Source: Actinomycetota bacterium (GTDB lineage: Bacteria; Actinomycetota; Acidimicrobiia; Acidimicrobiales; JACDEA01). Taken from it: a stretch of 16,843 nt of DNA. The position numbers were made by a program, and so were the translations under genes. Shown piece after piece: positions 1 through 7,695 of the stretch; within the stretch, counting starts at the first letter, position 1; the number at the start of each line of letters is the position of its first letter. Under the pieces are notes generated by a model that did not search any database, was not told the origin of the DNA, and saw nothing but the letters and a program-made list of their open reading frames with translations. The DNA lies in assembly GCA_013816725.1 (NCBI GenBank), contig JACDEA010000010.1:1-16843 (forward strand), in the 5' to 3' direction.

Positions 1-140
1 GCCATGCCGGCCGACTCCTGGCCGCGGTGCTGGAGCGCGTAGAGGCCGTCGAATATCAGGGGGGCGACGGAACGGGCGGGCGCGTAGATGCCGAAGACCC
101 CACACGCTTCACGCGGAGCGTCCTCGAGGTGTTCGGTCAC
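1..140 (-). CDS. purF: Amidophosphoribosyltransferase PurF, N-terminal fragment
   Basis: This is the 5' end of a gene running off the left edge; about 46 residues are visible. PurF makes phosphoribosylamine from PRPP and glutamine, the first committed step of purine synthesis, in the cytoplasm. The reverse complement reads VTEHLEDAPREACGVFG, then IYAPARSVAPLIFDGLYALQ and HRGQESAGM, the hallmark N-terminus of the class II (Ntn) glutamine amidotransferase domain. The GTG at 138-140 is the only usual start codon before an in-frame TGA upstream. The nucleophile would be Cys13, so a 12-residue propeptide must be removed, as in the Bacillus-type enzyme. The secreted-protein gene ends 60 bp upstream on the same strand and may share its transcript. 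No strong ribosome binding site is visible. Identity is near certain from the CGVFG and LQHRGQESAG motifs. Confidence 0.93.
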   Translation of the reverse strand, partial: MTEHLEDAPREACGVFGIYAPARSVAPLIFDGLYALQHRGQESAGM

Positions 141-200
141 CTGTTCGAGTTTCCCACAGCGAGGGCCGGGATTGGCGCTACCGGTGCCCCACGAGGACGG

Positions 201-965
201 TCAGCTCCGGACGGAACGCCGACTACGGCGCAGCATCGTGCGGCCGGCGATGATGGCGGCCAGGGCTCCCAGAACCCAAGGGAGAAAGTCGAGACCGGTG
301 CGGGCGAAGCCACGGCCAGCCTCGCTGGCCCGGCTCGACTTCGACACAATGCGCAAAACAGTGCAGACGGTTTCCGCGCCGGCGGCCGCCGCGCACACTT
401 CGTAGTAGCCCGGCGGGCGGTTTGGGACGGTGACGAACGTGTCAAGGCAGCCGTTGGAGTCGGTGGGCTCCGTTGCGATCACGCCGCCGGTCGTGGTCGA
501 CGGCGGGCCGGCCTCGGTCGGGCGGTTGAACGCGCACACCGGCAGCGGCGCTGTGGTGGTGGCGGTGGTGGCTTGCAGGAGGGCATCCTGCGGCTTCAGT
601 GAGGCGAGACCGATGAGCTGCATCTTGGCCGGCACCCCGAGCGCGTTGCCATTGCCGTTGCCGCCACCGGGACGGGGGCAGGGGCGACCGGGGTTCTGGG
701 TGGTGCCGGGGTTCAGCGAGATATTGACGATGCGGTTCGGTGCGATGCATGCGCTGACCCGGACCTTTTCGCCCGGGGTGGTCACAATCACGTTGATTTT
801 CATGCCCGGACGGATCTGGACGACCACCGTGACACCGCCCCCACCGTAGGGGTCGGTGACCGTCTGAGCAGCGGCTGGCTTTGCGCCGATCAGGAAAAGA
901 GCGGCCATGAGCGAGGCGAGCACGACCGCTGTCGCACGCCTGGCCTGTTGTCTCCGGTAGGTCAT
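201..965 (-). CDS. Secreted surface protein with FARTG/TM/Arg C-terminal sorting-type tail
   Basis: I do not recognise a named family. The N-terminus (MTYRRQQARR, then a hydrophobic stretch at about residues 11-28 and a KPAAAQ cleavage-like site near residue 33) is a signal peptide. The mature part is rich in Gly, Pro, Thr and Val, with a Gly/Asn-rich linker, five Cys and a Thr-rich stretch, and no catalytic motif. The C-terminus has FARTG at about 220-224, a hydrophobic segment (LDFLPWVLGALAAIIAG) and an Arg-rich end. This is the layout of LPxTG/LAxTG sortase substrates, with Phe replacing Leu; it may instead simply be a C-terminal membrane anchor. I chose the ATG at 965 because AAGAAGG lies 5 nt upstream. 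The in-frame ATG at 980 (MKKAT...) is a real alternative adding five residues. purF follows 60 bp downstream. Secretion is well supported; the role is unknown. Confidence 0.75.
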   Translation of the reverse strand: MTYRRQQARRATAVVLASLMAALFLIGAKPAAAQTVTDPYGGGGVTVVVQIRPGMKINVIVTTPGEKVRVSACIAPNRIVNISLNPGTTQNPGRPCPRPGGGNGNGNALGVPAKMQLIGLASLKPQDALLQATTATTTAPLPVCAFNRPTEAGPPSTTTGGVIATEPTDSNGCLDTFVTVPNRPPGYYEVCAAAAGAETVCTVLRIVSKSSRASEAGRGFARTGLDFLPWVLGALAAIIAGRTMLRRSRRSVRS

Positions 966-1049
966 AGTCGCCTTCTTCATTGTGCGCGCTTCGTGATCAA
1001 AGAACGAGGTGTCGCCTGCCCCCAAGCGCGAAGACGCACCGCCGAGGGC

Positions 1050-1055
1050 ATGATA
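1050..1055 (-). promoter_or_regulatory. Possible -10 element for the secreted-protein gene
   Basis: Read on the minus strand this hexamer is TATCAT, one mismatch from TATAAT, about 85 nt before the chosen start at 965. No convincing -35 hexamer lies 16-18 nt upstream, so it would be an extended or activator-dependent promoter, if real. It sits in the 142-bp divergent spacer 966-1107, where I see no other clear signal. Confidence 0.22.
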
Positions 1056-1107
1056 CCCCAGGATCGCCTGTTCCACCACGCACCGTGGCGCCTAGTGTCC
1101 CGGGAAC

Positions 1108-1941
1108 TTGATCGACCTCCACACCCACTCGACGGCTTCGGACGGGTCCGACCCGCCCGAACGCATCCCCGAACTCGCAGCGGCGGCGGGGTGCCAGGCC
1201 GTGGCCCTCACCGATCACGACCGTCTCCAAGGCGTCGGCGCCGCTCAGAAGCGGGCGGCCGAGGTCGGCGTGGAGCTCGTTCCTGGCTGTGAGCTGTCAC
1301 TGGAGGCGCGGGGCACGATGCACCTGCTGGTGTACTTCGTCGAGCCCGGCCCGGGTCCGCTCCAGGACTCGTTGATCCGCCTCCAGCAGGCCCGCACCGA
1401 GCGCAATCAGCGCCTGGCCGCCCGCCTGGCCGAGCTGGGGCTCCCCATCACCTACGGCGAGATGGTTGTCGAAGCCGGGGGTGACGGCGTCGGCCGACCC
1501 CATATGGCGGCAATCCTGGTGAGGAAAGGCATCGTCAACTCGATCCAAGAAGCGTTCGACGTCTGGCTGGCCAAGGGTAAGCCCGCGTACCTCGACAAGG
1601 AACGCCTTCAGCCAGCCGATGCGCTGGCGCTGGCCAAGGCCTCTGGCGGCGTGAGCGTCCTCGCTCACCCGATGAGTCTCGAGCAACCGCCGGACCAGCT
1701 CGAACGCACCGTGGCCGAGCTGGCCGGGCTGGGTCTGGCCGGCCTGGAGGCGGTCTACGGGCGCTACGACCCCGATCAGCGCAGCGAACTGTCCAGCCTG
1801 GCCGGCCGTCACGGCTTGGTGGTGACGGGCGGGTCCGATTACCACGGTTCGTACAAACCGGACCTCTCTGTCGGGACGGGCCGCGGCGACCTCCACGTTC
1901 CCGATTCGGTGCTCGACGCACTCCGCCAGCGCATCGCGTAG
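1108..1941 (+). CDS. PHP-domain metal-dependent phosphoesterase (RNase AM / nucleotide phosphatase type)
   Basis: This 277-residue protein is one PHP domain from end to end. Visible metal-ligand motifs are HTH at residues 5-7, SDGS at 11-14, TDHD at 35-38, PGCE at 59-62, a His at 72, GRPH at 129-132, AHP at 186-188 and GSDYHG at 242-247. This is the order seen in the trinuclear-metal PHP phosphoesterases that include E. coli RNase AM (YciV) and nucleoside 3',5'-bisphosphate phosphatases. Length matches those stand-alone enzymes rather than DNA polymerase X or DnaE fusions. The probable role is cytoplasmic hydrolysis of phosphate from nucleotides or short RNA; the exact substrate cannot be read from the sequence. 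The start is the TTG at 1108, because an in-frame TAG at 1093-1095 excludes anything earlier and HTH must lie near the N-terminus. It is convergent with the DUF4012 gene, 9 bp away, and looks unrelated to the sugar locus. Confidence 0.88.
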   Translation: MIDLHTHSTASDGSDPPERIPELAAAAGCQAVALTDHDRLQGVGAAQKRAAEVGVELVPGCELSLEARGTMHLLVYFVEPGPGPLQDSLIRLQQARTERNQRLAARLAELGLPITYGEMVVEAGGDGVGRPHMAAILVRKGIVNSIQEAFDVWLAKGKPAYLDKERLQPADALALAKASGGVSVLAHPMSLEQPPDQLERTVAELAGLGLAGLEAVYGRYDPDQRSELSSLAGRHGLVVTGGSDYHGSYKPDLSVGTGRGDLHVPDSVLDALRQRIA

Positions 1942-1950
1942 CGCCGCGCG

Positions 1951-3879
1951 TTACCTCGAGGAGTCGACGAAAACGCGCTCGCGCAGCAGCGGACCGTTGA
2001 AGGTGATGGGACGGCGACCGTCGCCCCGCTCGAAGCGGACGTCATAGGTCGTCGGCCGCACGCGTGACGCGGGCACGAGGTCGAGGCGGTAACCCTTGCC
2101 GGGACCGGGTGGCAGTTGCAGGTCGAGGACGACGCTGATCCGACTCCCGGCGTTCACCCTGACCGGAAAGGTGATCACCGAGCGGCCGGCTTCGGCCGAC
2201 ACACCGGCGGCGCCCTTGCTCAGATCGCCGCGTGCACTGCGGATCGACGTTCCCGCCGGTACGTACAACGACGCCAGACCGACGTACTGCCCAGCGGTGA
2301 AGGAACGGCTGAACGGTCCGAACACATAGACCGGCGACGTGCTGCCCCGCGGCGCCGTATTCTCGATGGTGACCTCGGCCTGCACGCGACCGAGTGACCC
2401 CGGACGGCGGTCGCCCGTGAGCTTCACTTTGGTGTCCAGGTAATAGTCGAGCTTGTTACCGGCGAAGTTCTGCACCGTGAGCGTCGCCATGTCGGCGCCG
2501 CTCAGAGGCAGGCGTCCCTCGGCCGCCAGCGCGGCAACGTGGCGCTGCTCGGCCGGCTTGGCGAGATGCAGCATGATGCGGCGCTCGGCCACGGCGTCGA
2601 CCAGAGCAGTGGCCAGCGGCCGCAGGCTCGGGTACGCGCCGGTCACCAGCTTCTTGAACACCGCTTCGGCCACGTCGCCTAGCACCTCTTGACGCTCGGT
2701 CCGCTCGGTCGGGAAGCGGGTGTACGCGTCGCTCAACGTGACGCGCACGACGTTGTCGGCCGTCACCGTCCCCAGTCCCTTGACCTCGACCGGGCCGGTT
2801 CCCCTCATGAGCGCGGCCAGGCCCATCGAGTCGATCTGGATGACACCGTCGGCGGGCCGGCCCAGCGCCTTGTCGTACATCGACTCCAGAACGGGACCGA
2901 TGTAGGTGAAGTCGCCACCGAGGTTGGCATTGCGCCATGCCTTGGTCGGCGACAAGTCGGCGAAGCGAGAGAGGTAGTCCGGCGGCGTGGTCGGTGGCGT
3001 CGGCGCCGCGTCCTTCAACGCGAGGTCGTCAATACCACCGAAGCGCTCGAGGCTGAAGGTGCCATCGGCCGAGGTGAGTTGGCCGTAAGCGAGGATCATC
3101 CCGCCGGTTCCCCGCATCTCAGCCGCGTTGGCGACGGCGACGAGGAAGCGCGCCGGACCGTTGGAGCCACTCATCTCGGCGAGAAGATCGAGGGCGTCCG
3201 ACAACGTCAAGGCCTGGCGCCGGCGCAGCGTGGACTGCGCGTAGACCGTCTTGTTCAGGTCCTTGACCGGCGGCAGGATCAACCGCGACTTGGGCGCTTC
3301 GGCGGCCACGGGCAACGACTCGGCCAGGCTCCGAAGATCGGGGCGCAAACGGTTGATGGTGGCCAGCGGCAGGGCGCCGGCGCGCATGGGCACTTCGAAC
3401 GTCCCGTCTGGCGTCTCGAGTGGCTTGGCGGTCTGCAGGATCGATACGCCGGCGGTGCCCAGCCGTAGCGCAACACCGACGACCGTGCGCAGCGCGGCCA
3501 GGTTCTGATGGATGACCGGGATGGGGTAGAGGATCGTCAACTCGGGGCGATTGTGCAGAATCGTGGCCGCGTGCGCGGCGCGCACTTCGGCCTTCAGCGC
3601 CGATTGCCGGGCCGCCGCCGGCTGGCCGGCCTTGAGCTGGCTCTCGGCGGTGTTCAACGCGTCGCGCACGGCCCGAAGGTCACGCGCCACTTGGACGAGG
3701 CGGAGCGTCGCGGTGACGGCCACGACGGCGAAAACGGCTCCGATGATCAGTCCGACGCGCACGCTGGTGCGTCGGCGGCGCGCCACCACGGCGCTACCCG
3801 AGAACTGCGCCAAGGTGCGTGGGAGCCGGCGGCGCCGGCGCGGGCGACGGGTCTGGGAACCGGACGGCGGGCGAGGCAC
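1951..3879 (-). CDS. DUF4012 membrane-anchored protein
   Basis: This 642-residue protein has a very basic cytoplasmic N-terminus (RRPRRRRRLP at 11-20 and ARRRR near 33-37). One transmembrane helix at about 42-62 is followed by a short coiled-coil-like stretch (about 66-100) and then a large extracytoplasmic part. The overall layout, with segments such as RFLVAVANAAEMRGTGGMI and a mid-protein FTYIGPVLESMYDKALG, matches DUF4012 proteins. These are common in actinobacterial exopolysaccharide loci and their biochemical role is unknown to me. The start is a GTG at 3877-3879 with no obvious ribosome binding site; the Arg-rich leader supports a cytosolic N-terminus. It diverges from the Wzz-like gene across 71 bp, which suggests co-regulation with chain-length control. 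Family assignment rests on recalled sequence character, not a search. Confidence 0.8.
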   Translation of the reverse strand: MPRPPSGSQTRRPRRRRRLPRTLAQFSGSAVVARRRRTSVRVGLIIGAVFAVVAVTATLRLVQVARDLRAVRDALNTAESQLKAGQPAAARQSALKAEVRAAHAATILHNRPELTILYPIPVIHQNLAALRTVVGVALRLGTAGVSILQTAKPLETPDGTFEVPMRAGALPLATINRLRPDLRSLAESLPVAAEAPKSRLILPPVKDLNKTVYAQSTLRRRQALTLSDALDLLAEMSGSNGPARFLVAVANAAEMRGTGGMILAYGQLTSADGTFSLERFGGIDDLALKDAAPTPPTTPPDYLSRFADLSPTKAWRNANLGGDFTYIGPVLESMYDKALGRPADGVIQIDSMGLAALMRGTGPVEVKGLGTVTADNVVRVTLSDAYTRFPTERTERQEVLGDVAEAVFKKLVTGAYPSLRPLATALVDAVAERRIMLHLAKPAEQRHVAALAAEGRLPLSGADMATLTVQNFAGNKLDYYLDTKVKLTGDRRPGSLGRVQAEVTIENTAPRGSTSPVYVFGPFSRSFTAGQYVGLASLYVPAGTSIRSARGDLSKGAAGVSAEAGRSVITFPVRVNAGSRISVVLDLQLPPGPGKGYRLDLVPASRVRPTTYDVRFERGDGRRPITFNGPLLRERVFVDSSR

Positions 3880-3950
3880 GGCGATGACGGTATCGGAGCT
3901 ACGCTGAACTCTTTATCCGCCCGCCTTAACTCCCCTAGAGGTTCACCCCA

Positions 3951-4688
3951 TTGGAGTTGCGTCGTTACGTCGCGATCCTGCGCCGTCGTCTCCTGATCAT
4001 TCTCCTGACCACCGCCGCGGGCATCCTCGGCGGGTACGCGTCGACCGATCAGACACCTCGCTACACAGCCACCGCGACGGTGTACGTCGGTTCCCGCAAC
4101 CTCCTCGCCGTTAGCGGCGCGTCGCTCGGCGGCGACGTCCTCAACGGACTCGAACAGATCAGTCGGACCTACGCGGCGATGATCGACAGCGCGCCCGTCG
4201 CCAGCGATGCCGTCCAACGAGCGAACGTGGCCCGATCACCGCAAAGTGTCGTGGGCGAGACCCAGGCATTCTCCGAAAAGGGGACGCAGCTTCTCCGAGT
4301 CAACGTCGTCGACCGGGATCCGGCGACCGCCCAACTGCTGGCCAACGGACTCACCGACGCCTTCATCGAAAAGATCTCCACGTTCGAGCCCAGCGCCGCG
4401 CCGCAACCGGGGGAGATACCGGCGGCGCCGGCCTACATCTTCGAGAAGGCGAGCTTGCCGGCGACGCCACAACCAACCAGTCTCGTGCGCCAGCTGATCC
4501 TCGGCGCGTTGGTCGGCTTTGCGGTCGCCGCCGGCATCGCCTTCGTCCTCGAGTACATCGACATCACCGTGAAGACCGTCAGCGATGCCGAGCGCAAGCT
4601 CGAGCTGCCGGTGCTCGGCGTGATCCCCATGGACACCGACGCACGCCAGACACCTCGCACAGAAGTCTGGTCCGCCCGTGCTTCTTGA
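3951..4688 (+). CDS. Wzz-like polysaccharide chain-length determinant / co-polymerase
   Basis: This 245-residue membrane protein opens with MELRRYVAILRRR, the usual cytosolic lead-in of Wzz domains. TM1 is at about 14-31, a short extracytoplasmic loop covers about 32-180, and TM2 is at about 181-201. A Pro-rich stretch (KASLPATPQPTS) sits just before TM2, as is typical, and a short cytoplasmic tail contains ELPVLGVIPMD. The family sets modal polymer length and activates the partner tyrosine kinase. The loop is much shorter than in proteobacterial Wzz/Wzc, as in Gram-positive CapA/YveK-type activators. The start is a TTG at 3951, supported by AGAGG at 3937-3941 with a 9-nt spacing. The last 11 nt overlap the kinase gene, so the two are almost certainly co-translated and form a split two-component Wzc. 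Confidence 0.88.
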   Translation: MELRRYVAILRRRLLIILLTTAAGILGGYASTDQTPRYTATATVYVGSRNLLAVSGASLGGDVLNGLEQISRTYAAMIDSAPVASDAVQRANVARSPQSVVGETQAFSEKGTQLLRVNVVDRDPATAQLLANGLTDAFIEKISTFEPSAAPQPGEIPAAPAYIFEKASLPATPQPTSLVRQLILGALVGFAVAAGIAFVLEYIDITVKTVSDAERKLELPVLGVIPMDTDARQTPRTEVWSARAS

Positions 4689-5460
4689 GGGCCGGATCGG
4701 GCCGCGTTTCCAGGAAGAGGCGTACCGGGTGCTGCGCTCGAATCTGCTCGTCGTCCTGAGCGACCTCGAGCGCCCGACGGTGATGGTGACCAGCTCCGAC
4801 GCCGGCGAGGGAAAGACGTCGACAGCGGTGAACCTCGCCTACTCCCTTGCACTGGCCGGCCAGCGGGTGGTGCTCGTCGACCTCGACCTGCACCATCCCG
4901 ACGTGCATCGCTGGGTGGGCATCCACAATGAGGTCGGCGCGTCCGACGTGTTGCTCGACCGCCGGCCGATCGACGAGTGCCTTCAATACGTCGAGCTGGC
5001 CGCCGATCCCGTCCGGCCCCGCGGCTTGTACGTGATGGGCACCGGGCCGCGGGTCGCCGACCCGGCCGAACTGCTCGGCATGCGGCGAACGTCGGGCATG
5101 CTCGAAAGCCTGGCCGCGCAGGCCGACGTCGTGCTGGTCGACACCCCGCCGGTGCTCCTCGTCGCCGACGCGTTGGTGTTGGGCCGCATGACGGCCGGGG
5201 CCCTGCTCGTGGTCGAGGCCGGGCGCACGCCGGTGGCGGCCATCGAGCACGCCAAGGACGCCCTCATCCGGAACCAGACCCGGCTGCTCGGCGTGGTCCT
5301 CAACAAGTTCAAGCTGAAGGACTCGCCCGACTCCGGCTACGGCCGTTACGGGTACTACGGCGACGGCTACGGCACGCCGTACGGCGACGACAGCGACGGC
5401 GCCCTCAGCGCCAACGGTCCCACGGTTGTCGGGCTCTCCGACGATCACGACCGCCCGTGA
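4678..5460 (+). CDS. BY-kinase (tyrosine-protein kinase, Wze/CapB/YwqD type)
   Basis: This cytoplasmic 260-residue P-loop ATPase autophosphorylates on a tyrosine tail and controls capsule or exopolysaccharide assembly through its Wzz-like partner. It begins near EAYRVLRSNL, typical of the family. It has a Walker A motif SSDAGEGKTS (Ala in place of the frequent Pro), Walker A' VVLVDLDLHHP and Walker B VVLVDTPPVL. The C-terminus carries a tyrosine cluster with six Tyr at residues 221, 224, 226, 227, 231 and 235, followed by an acidic end. The GTG at 4678 overlaps the Wzz-like gene by 11 nt. The MinD/ParA-like fold could suggest a partitioning ATPase, but the tyrosine tail and the neighbour make BY-kinase by far the better reading. 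Confidence 0.92.
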   Translation: MLLEGRIGPRFQEEAYRVLRSNLLVVLSDLERPTVMVTSSDAGEGKTSTAVNLAYSLALAGQRVVLVDLDLHHPDVHRWVGIHNEVGASDVLLDRRPIDECLQYVELAADPVRPRGLYVMGTGPRVADPAELLGMRRTSGMLESLAAQADVVLVDTPPVLLVADALVLGRMTAGALLVVEAGRTPVAAIEHAKDALIRNQTRLLGVVLNKFKLKDSPDSGYGRYGYYGDGYGTPYGDDSDGALSANGPTVVGLSDDHDRP

Positions 5461-5473
5461 CCCGCTGAACTCC

Positions 5474-6559
5474 GTGCGGCGCAGCCCGCTCACCGTCGGG
5501 ATCGACGTGACACCCACGCTCGCCGGCCACACCGGCGTGGCCCGCTACGTACGGCAACTCCTCTCACACCTCGACGACGCCGGGGTGACGATGCGTCCCT
5601 ACGCCATCGGGCGGGGCGAGGGCGACCTGCCATCCGGAACCCGCCACGTGAGAGTGCCGCTGAGAGCCGTCCACGCCGCTTGGCGCACCATCGGGTGGCC
5701 GGGGGGCCGCATTGTTGCCGGCCGGTGCGACGTCGTTCACGCCACCGACCTGGTGCCCCCGCCAAGTCGCGTCCCGGCGATCCTCACCATCCACGACGTG
5801 GCCGCGGCGGAATACCCGGAGTTGCATCCCCCCCGGGCCGTGGCCATACAACGCGACCAGCTGGAGCGGGTCCGTGACGTCGTCGATGTCGTGATCGCCG
5901 ACTCTCGGTCGACCGCCGACGGCATCGTCCGGGCCGGCGTCGATCCCGCACGCGTCGCCGTCGTGCCCCTCGGGCGATCCGACCTAGGCGCGCCGAGCTT
6001 CGATCGGGTCCCGCCGGGCCCGTACTTCCTGGCCGCCGGGGCGATCGCGGCGCGCAAGGGACTGGAGGTCCTGGTCGCGGCGTTCGCCGGTGCCGGTCTC
6101 ACCGGCGTCCGCCTGGTACTCGCCGGACCGCCCGGTTGGGGAGCCGAGCGGGTCGCCGCCGCGGTGGCAGCGAGCCCGGCCCGTGGCGCCATCGTGATGG
6201 CCGGCCGGGTCTCGGACGCCGAGATGGCCGGTCTGTATCAACGCTGCCTCGCCGTGTGCGTCCCGAGCTGGGCCGAAGGTTTCGGGTTTCCGGTGCTGGA
6301 GGCGTGCGCCGCGGCCGCGCCGGTGATCGCGAGTGACCTCGCGGTGCTCCACGAAGTCGGGGGCGGGGTTCCCGTCTACGTCCCCGCCGGGGATGTCGAT
6401 CGGTGGTCCGAAGCCTTGGCGACGCTGGCGGCCGACGCCGAACTGCGAACGCGGCTGGCACTGGCCGGCCCCGGGCAGGCCGCCGGGTTCACCTGGGAGA
6501 AGTGCGCGGAAGCCACCGCCGCGATCTACAGGCGAGCGGCGGGTCAGGGCGCGAGCTGA
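5474..6559 (+). CDS. GT4-family glycosyltransferase
   Basis: This 361-residue GT-B enzyme is expected to move a sugar from a nucleotide donor onto a lipid-linked glycan at the inner face of the membrane. The N-terminal domain shows VGIDVTP followed by GVARYVRQLL, the acceptor-side loop of WbaZ/MtfB-like GT4 enzymes, then HDVAAAEYPE and IADSRSTADGI. The C-terminal domain has FLAAGAIAARKGLEVLVAAF and the donor-site EGFGFPVLEACA signature with both Glu of the EX7E motif. I chose the GTG at 5474 because the family starts just before VGID. An in-frame TTG at 5426 would add 16 residues and overlap the kinase gene. It lies 13 bp after the kinase stop, so it is probably in the same operon. Its last 16 nt overlap the convergent RGP-like gene. 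Mannosyl or related transfer is likely, but donor and acceptor are not determined. Confidence 0.88.
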   Translation: MRRSPLTVGIDVTPTLAGHTGVARYVRQLLSHLDDAGVTMRPYAIGRGEGDLPSGTRHVRVPLRAVHAAWRTIGWPGGRIVAGRCDVVHATDLVPPPSRVPAILTIHDVAAAEYPELHPPRAVAIQRDQLERVRDVVDVVIADSRSTADGIVRAGVDPARVAVVPLGRSDLGAPSFDRVPPGPYFLAAGAIAARKGLEVLVAAFAGAGLTGVRLVLAGPPGWGAERVAAAVAASPARGAIVMAGRVSDAEMAGLYQRCLAVCVPSWAEGFGFPVLEACAAAAPVIASDLAVLHEVGGGVPVYVPAGDVDRWSEALATLAADAELRTRLALAGPGQAAGFTWEKCAEATAAIYRRAAGQGAS

Positions 6560-7695
6560 CGCAGCGCCCCGAGCCAGGTCTGCATACAGAGGGCGGTCTC
6601 CGAGAGGAACTCGCGGCCACCCTGGTCCCACACCATCCCGCTGAACGACGCCGCTGATTCGAGCAGCCGCTCGGCCAGGTCGGCGTAGGTGTCGGCATAG
6701 GTGTCGCCAGCCAGCTCGACGTCCTGCAACCAGGGGACGAGATCCTCGAGCAGGATCACGCCGGCCAGCTCCTCGTGCAGATCCTTGAACAAGTTGTGGG
6801 GCGTGCGCCGATGGTCGACGACGGGCGAGCCAACTCTGACGGTGTGACCGAGGTGTTTGGCGCAGGCCTGCACGAAGTAGCCGGACAGGATGTCGCCGAA
6901 GCGGTCGATCTTCAGCCCATGCAACTCGAAGCCCATGCGGACGTAGTAGTAGGCGGAGATCGCGTCGCGAATGAGGGCCGTGTTTTGCGTGTTGATCGGG
7001 CTCCACGTGCCCCGTTCGAAGAGCACCGGAGTGGTCGACGCGGACCGCACGTGCGGCGAGAGCGCCAGCCGGGTGATGGCGTCGGCGTCAGGGTCGTCAA
7101 GCCACAGCCCGGCATTGATGGCGACGACCGAGGACGAATCACCGGCGAAGAGGTCGCCCAGCGCCGCCTGCGCCTCGGGCCGCTTCGCCGCGTACGGATA
7201 GCCGCGGGGGTACACCGGCGCGACCGGCTCGATGTCGAGGAGCGAGCAGATGTTGAACCACGGCGCCCCGCCGGCGACCCGATGGCCGGACAGGTCCTTC
7301 ACCGAGGTGCCGACCACGTGATGTTCGGCGACGTAGTCGCTCCCGTCGCGGCAGTAGTTGTCGTCGTCGATCGAGATGAGCACCTCGGCGCCGCTCTCCC
7401 ACGCCTTGAGGAAACCGATGTTGCGACGGTTGTCGGTGTCCCAGGGGACGAAGTCCTCGAGGCCGAGCTTGGCCAGATACGCGGTCTGCTCGTCGAGCGT
7501 CGGGCAGTCGACTGCAAACCCGCGCCCCTGCGCCGCCGCCGCCGCCGAGTAGACGCTGTCGGGTGTCTTGCGATCGCACACGATGCGAATGGTGACGTCG
7601 TCGCTGCGGCCGTACGTCGCCAGGTTGGTCAGGTAGCCGTCGAGCCACGCCGGCTCGAAGATCGTGGTGACGACGATGTCGGTCTTGCGGGTCAT
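6544..7695 (-). CDS. RGP-like protein (GT75; UDP-arabinopyranose mutase / reversibly glycosylated polypeptide homologue)
   Basis: This 383-residue protein resembles plant reversibly glycosylated polypeptides, which interconvert UDP-arabinopyranose and UDP-arabinofuranose and glycosylate themselves on Arg. Colinear marks recalled from that family are FLKAWESGAEVLISIDDDN (DDD at 110-112, the metal/UDP site), PRGYPY with Arg164 at the plant glycosylated-Arg position, and AINAGLWLDDPDADAITRL. Further on are INTQNTALIRDAISAYYYV, DRFGDILSGYFVQACAKHLG and an ILLEDLVPWLQ tail. The second functional Arg of the plant enzyme (seven residues on) is Lys171 here, with Arg172 next. Length is close to the plant proteins. 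The ATG at 7695 overlaps the upstream methyltransferase stop (ATGA), implying translational coupling; a longer open frame upstream is out-of-frame shadow. The function could be mutase, self-glycosylating protein or ordinary transferase. Fold membership is likely; activity is inference. Confidence 0.75.
   Translation of the reverse strand: MTRKTDIVVTTIFEPAWLDGYLTNLATYGRSDDVTIRIVCDRKTPDSVYSAAAAAQGRGFAVDCPTLDEQTAYLAKLGLEDFVPWDTDNRRNIGFLKAWESGAEVLISIDDDNYCRDGSDYVAEHHVVGTSVKDLSGHRVAGGAPWFNICSLLDIEPVAPVYPRGYPYAAKRPEAQAALGDLFAGDSSSVVAINAGLWLDDPDADAITRLALSPHVRSASTTPVLFERGTWSPINTQNTALIRDAISAYYYVRMGFELHGLKIDRFGDILSGYFVQACAKHLGHTVRVGSPVVDHRRTPHNLFKDLHEELAGVILLEDLVPWLQDVELAGDTYADTYADLAERLLESAASFSGMVWDQGGREFLSETALCMQTWLGALRQLAP
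6685..6708. repeat. Imperfect 12-bp tandem duplication inside the RGP-like gene
   Basis: Two adjacent 12-bp units, GTAGGTGTCGGC and ATAGGTGTCGCC, agree at 10 of 12 positions and encode the repeated DTYA-DTYA in the C-terminal tail (about residues 331-338). It is a small in-frame expansion outside the conserved core. Confidence 0.6.

Noticed and set aside
4579..5532. Long open frame antisense to the BY-kinase gene (317 residues)
   Set aside because: It is the GC-driven shadow of a kinase gene with intact Walker motifs; its translation has no recognisable domain and is low-complexity.
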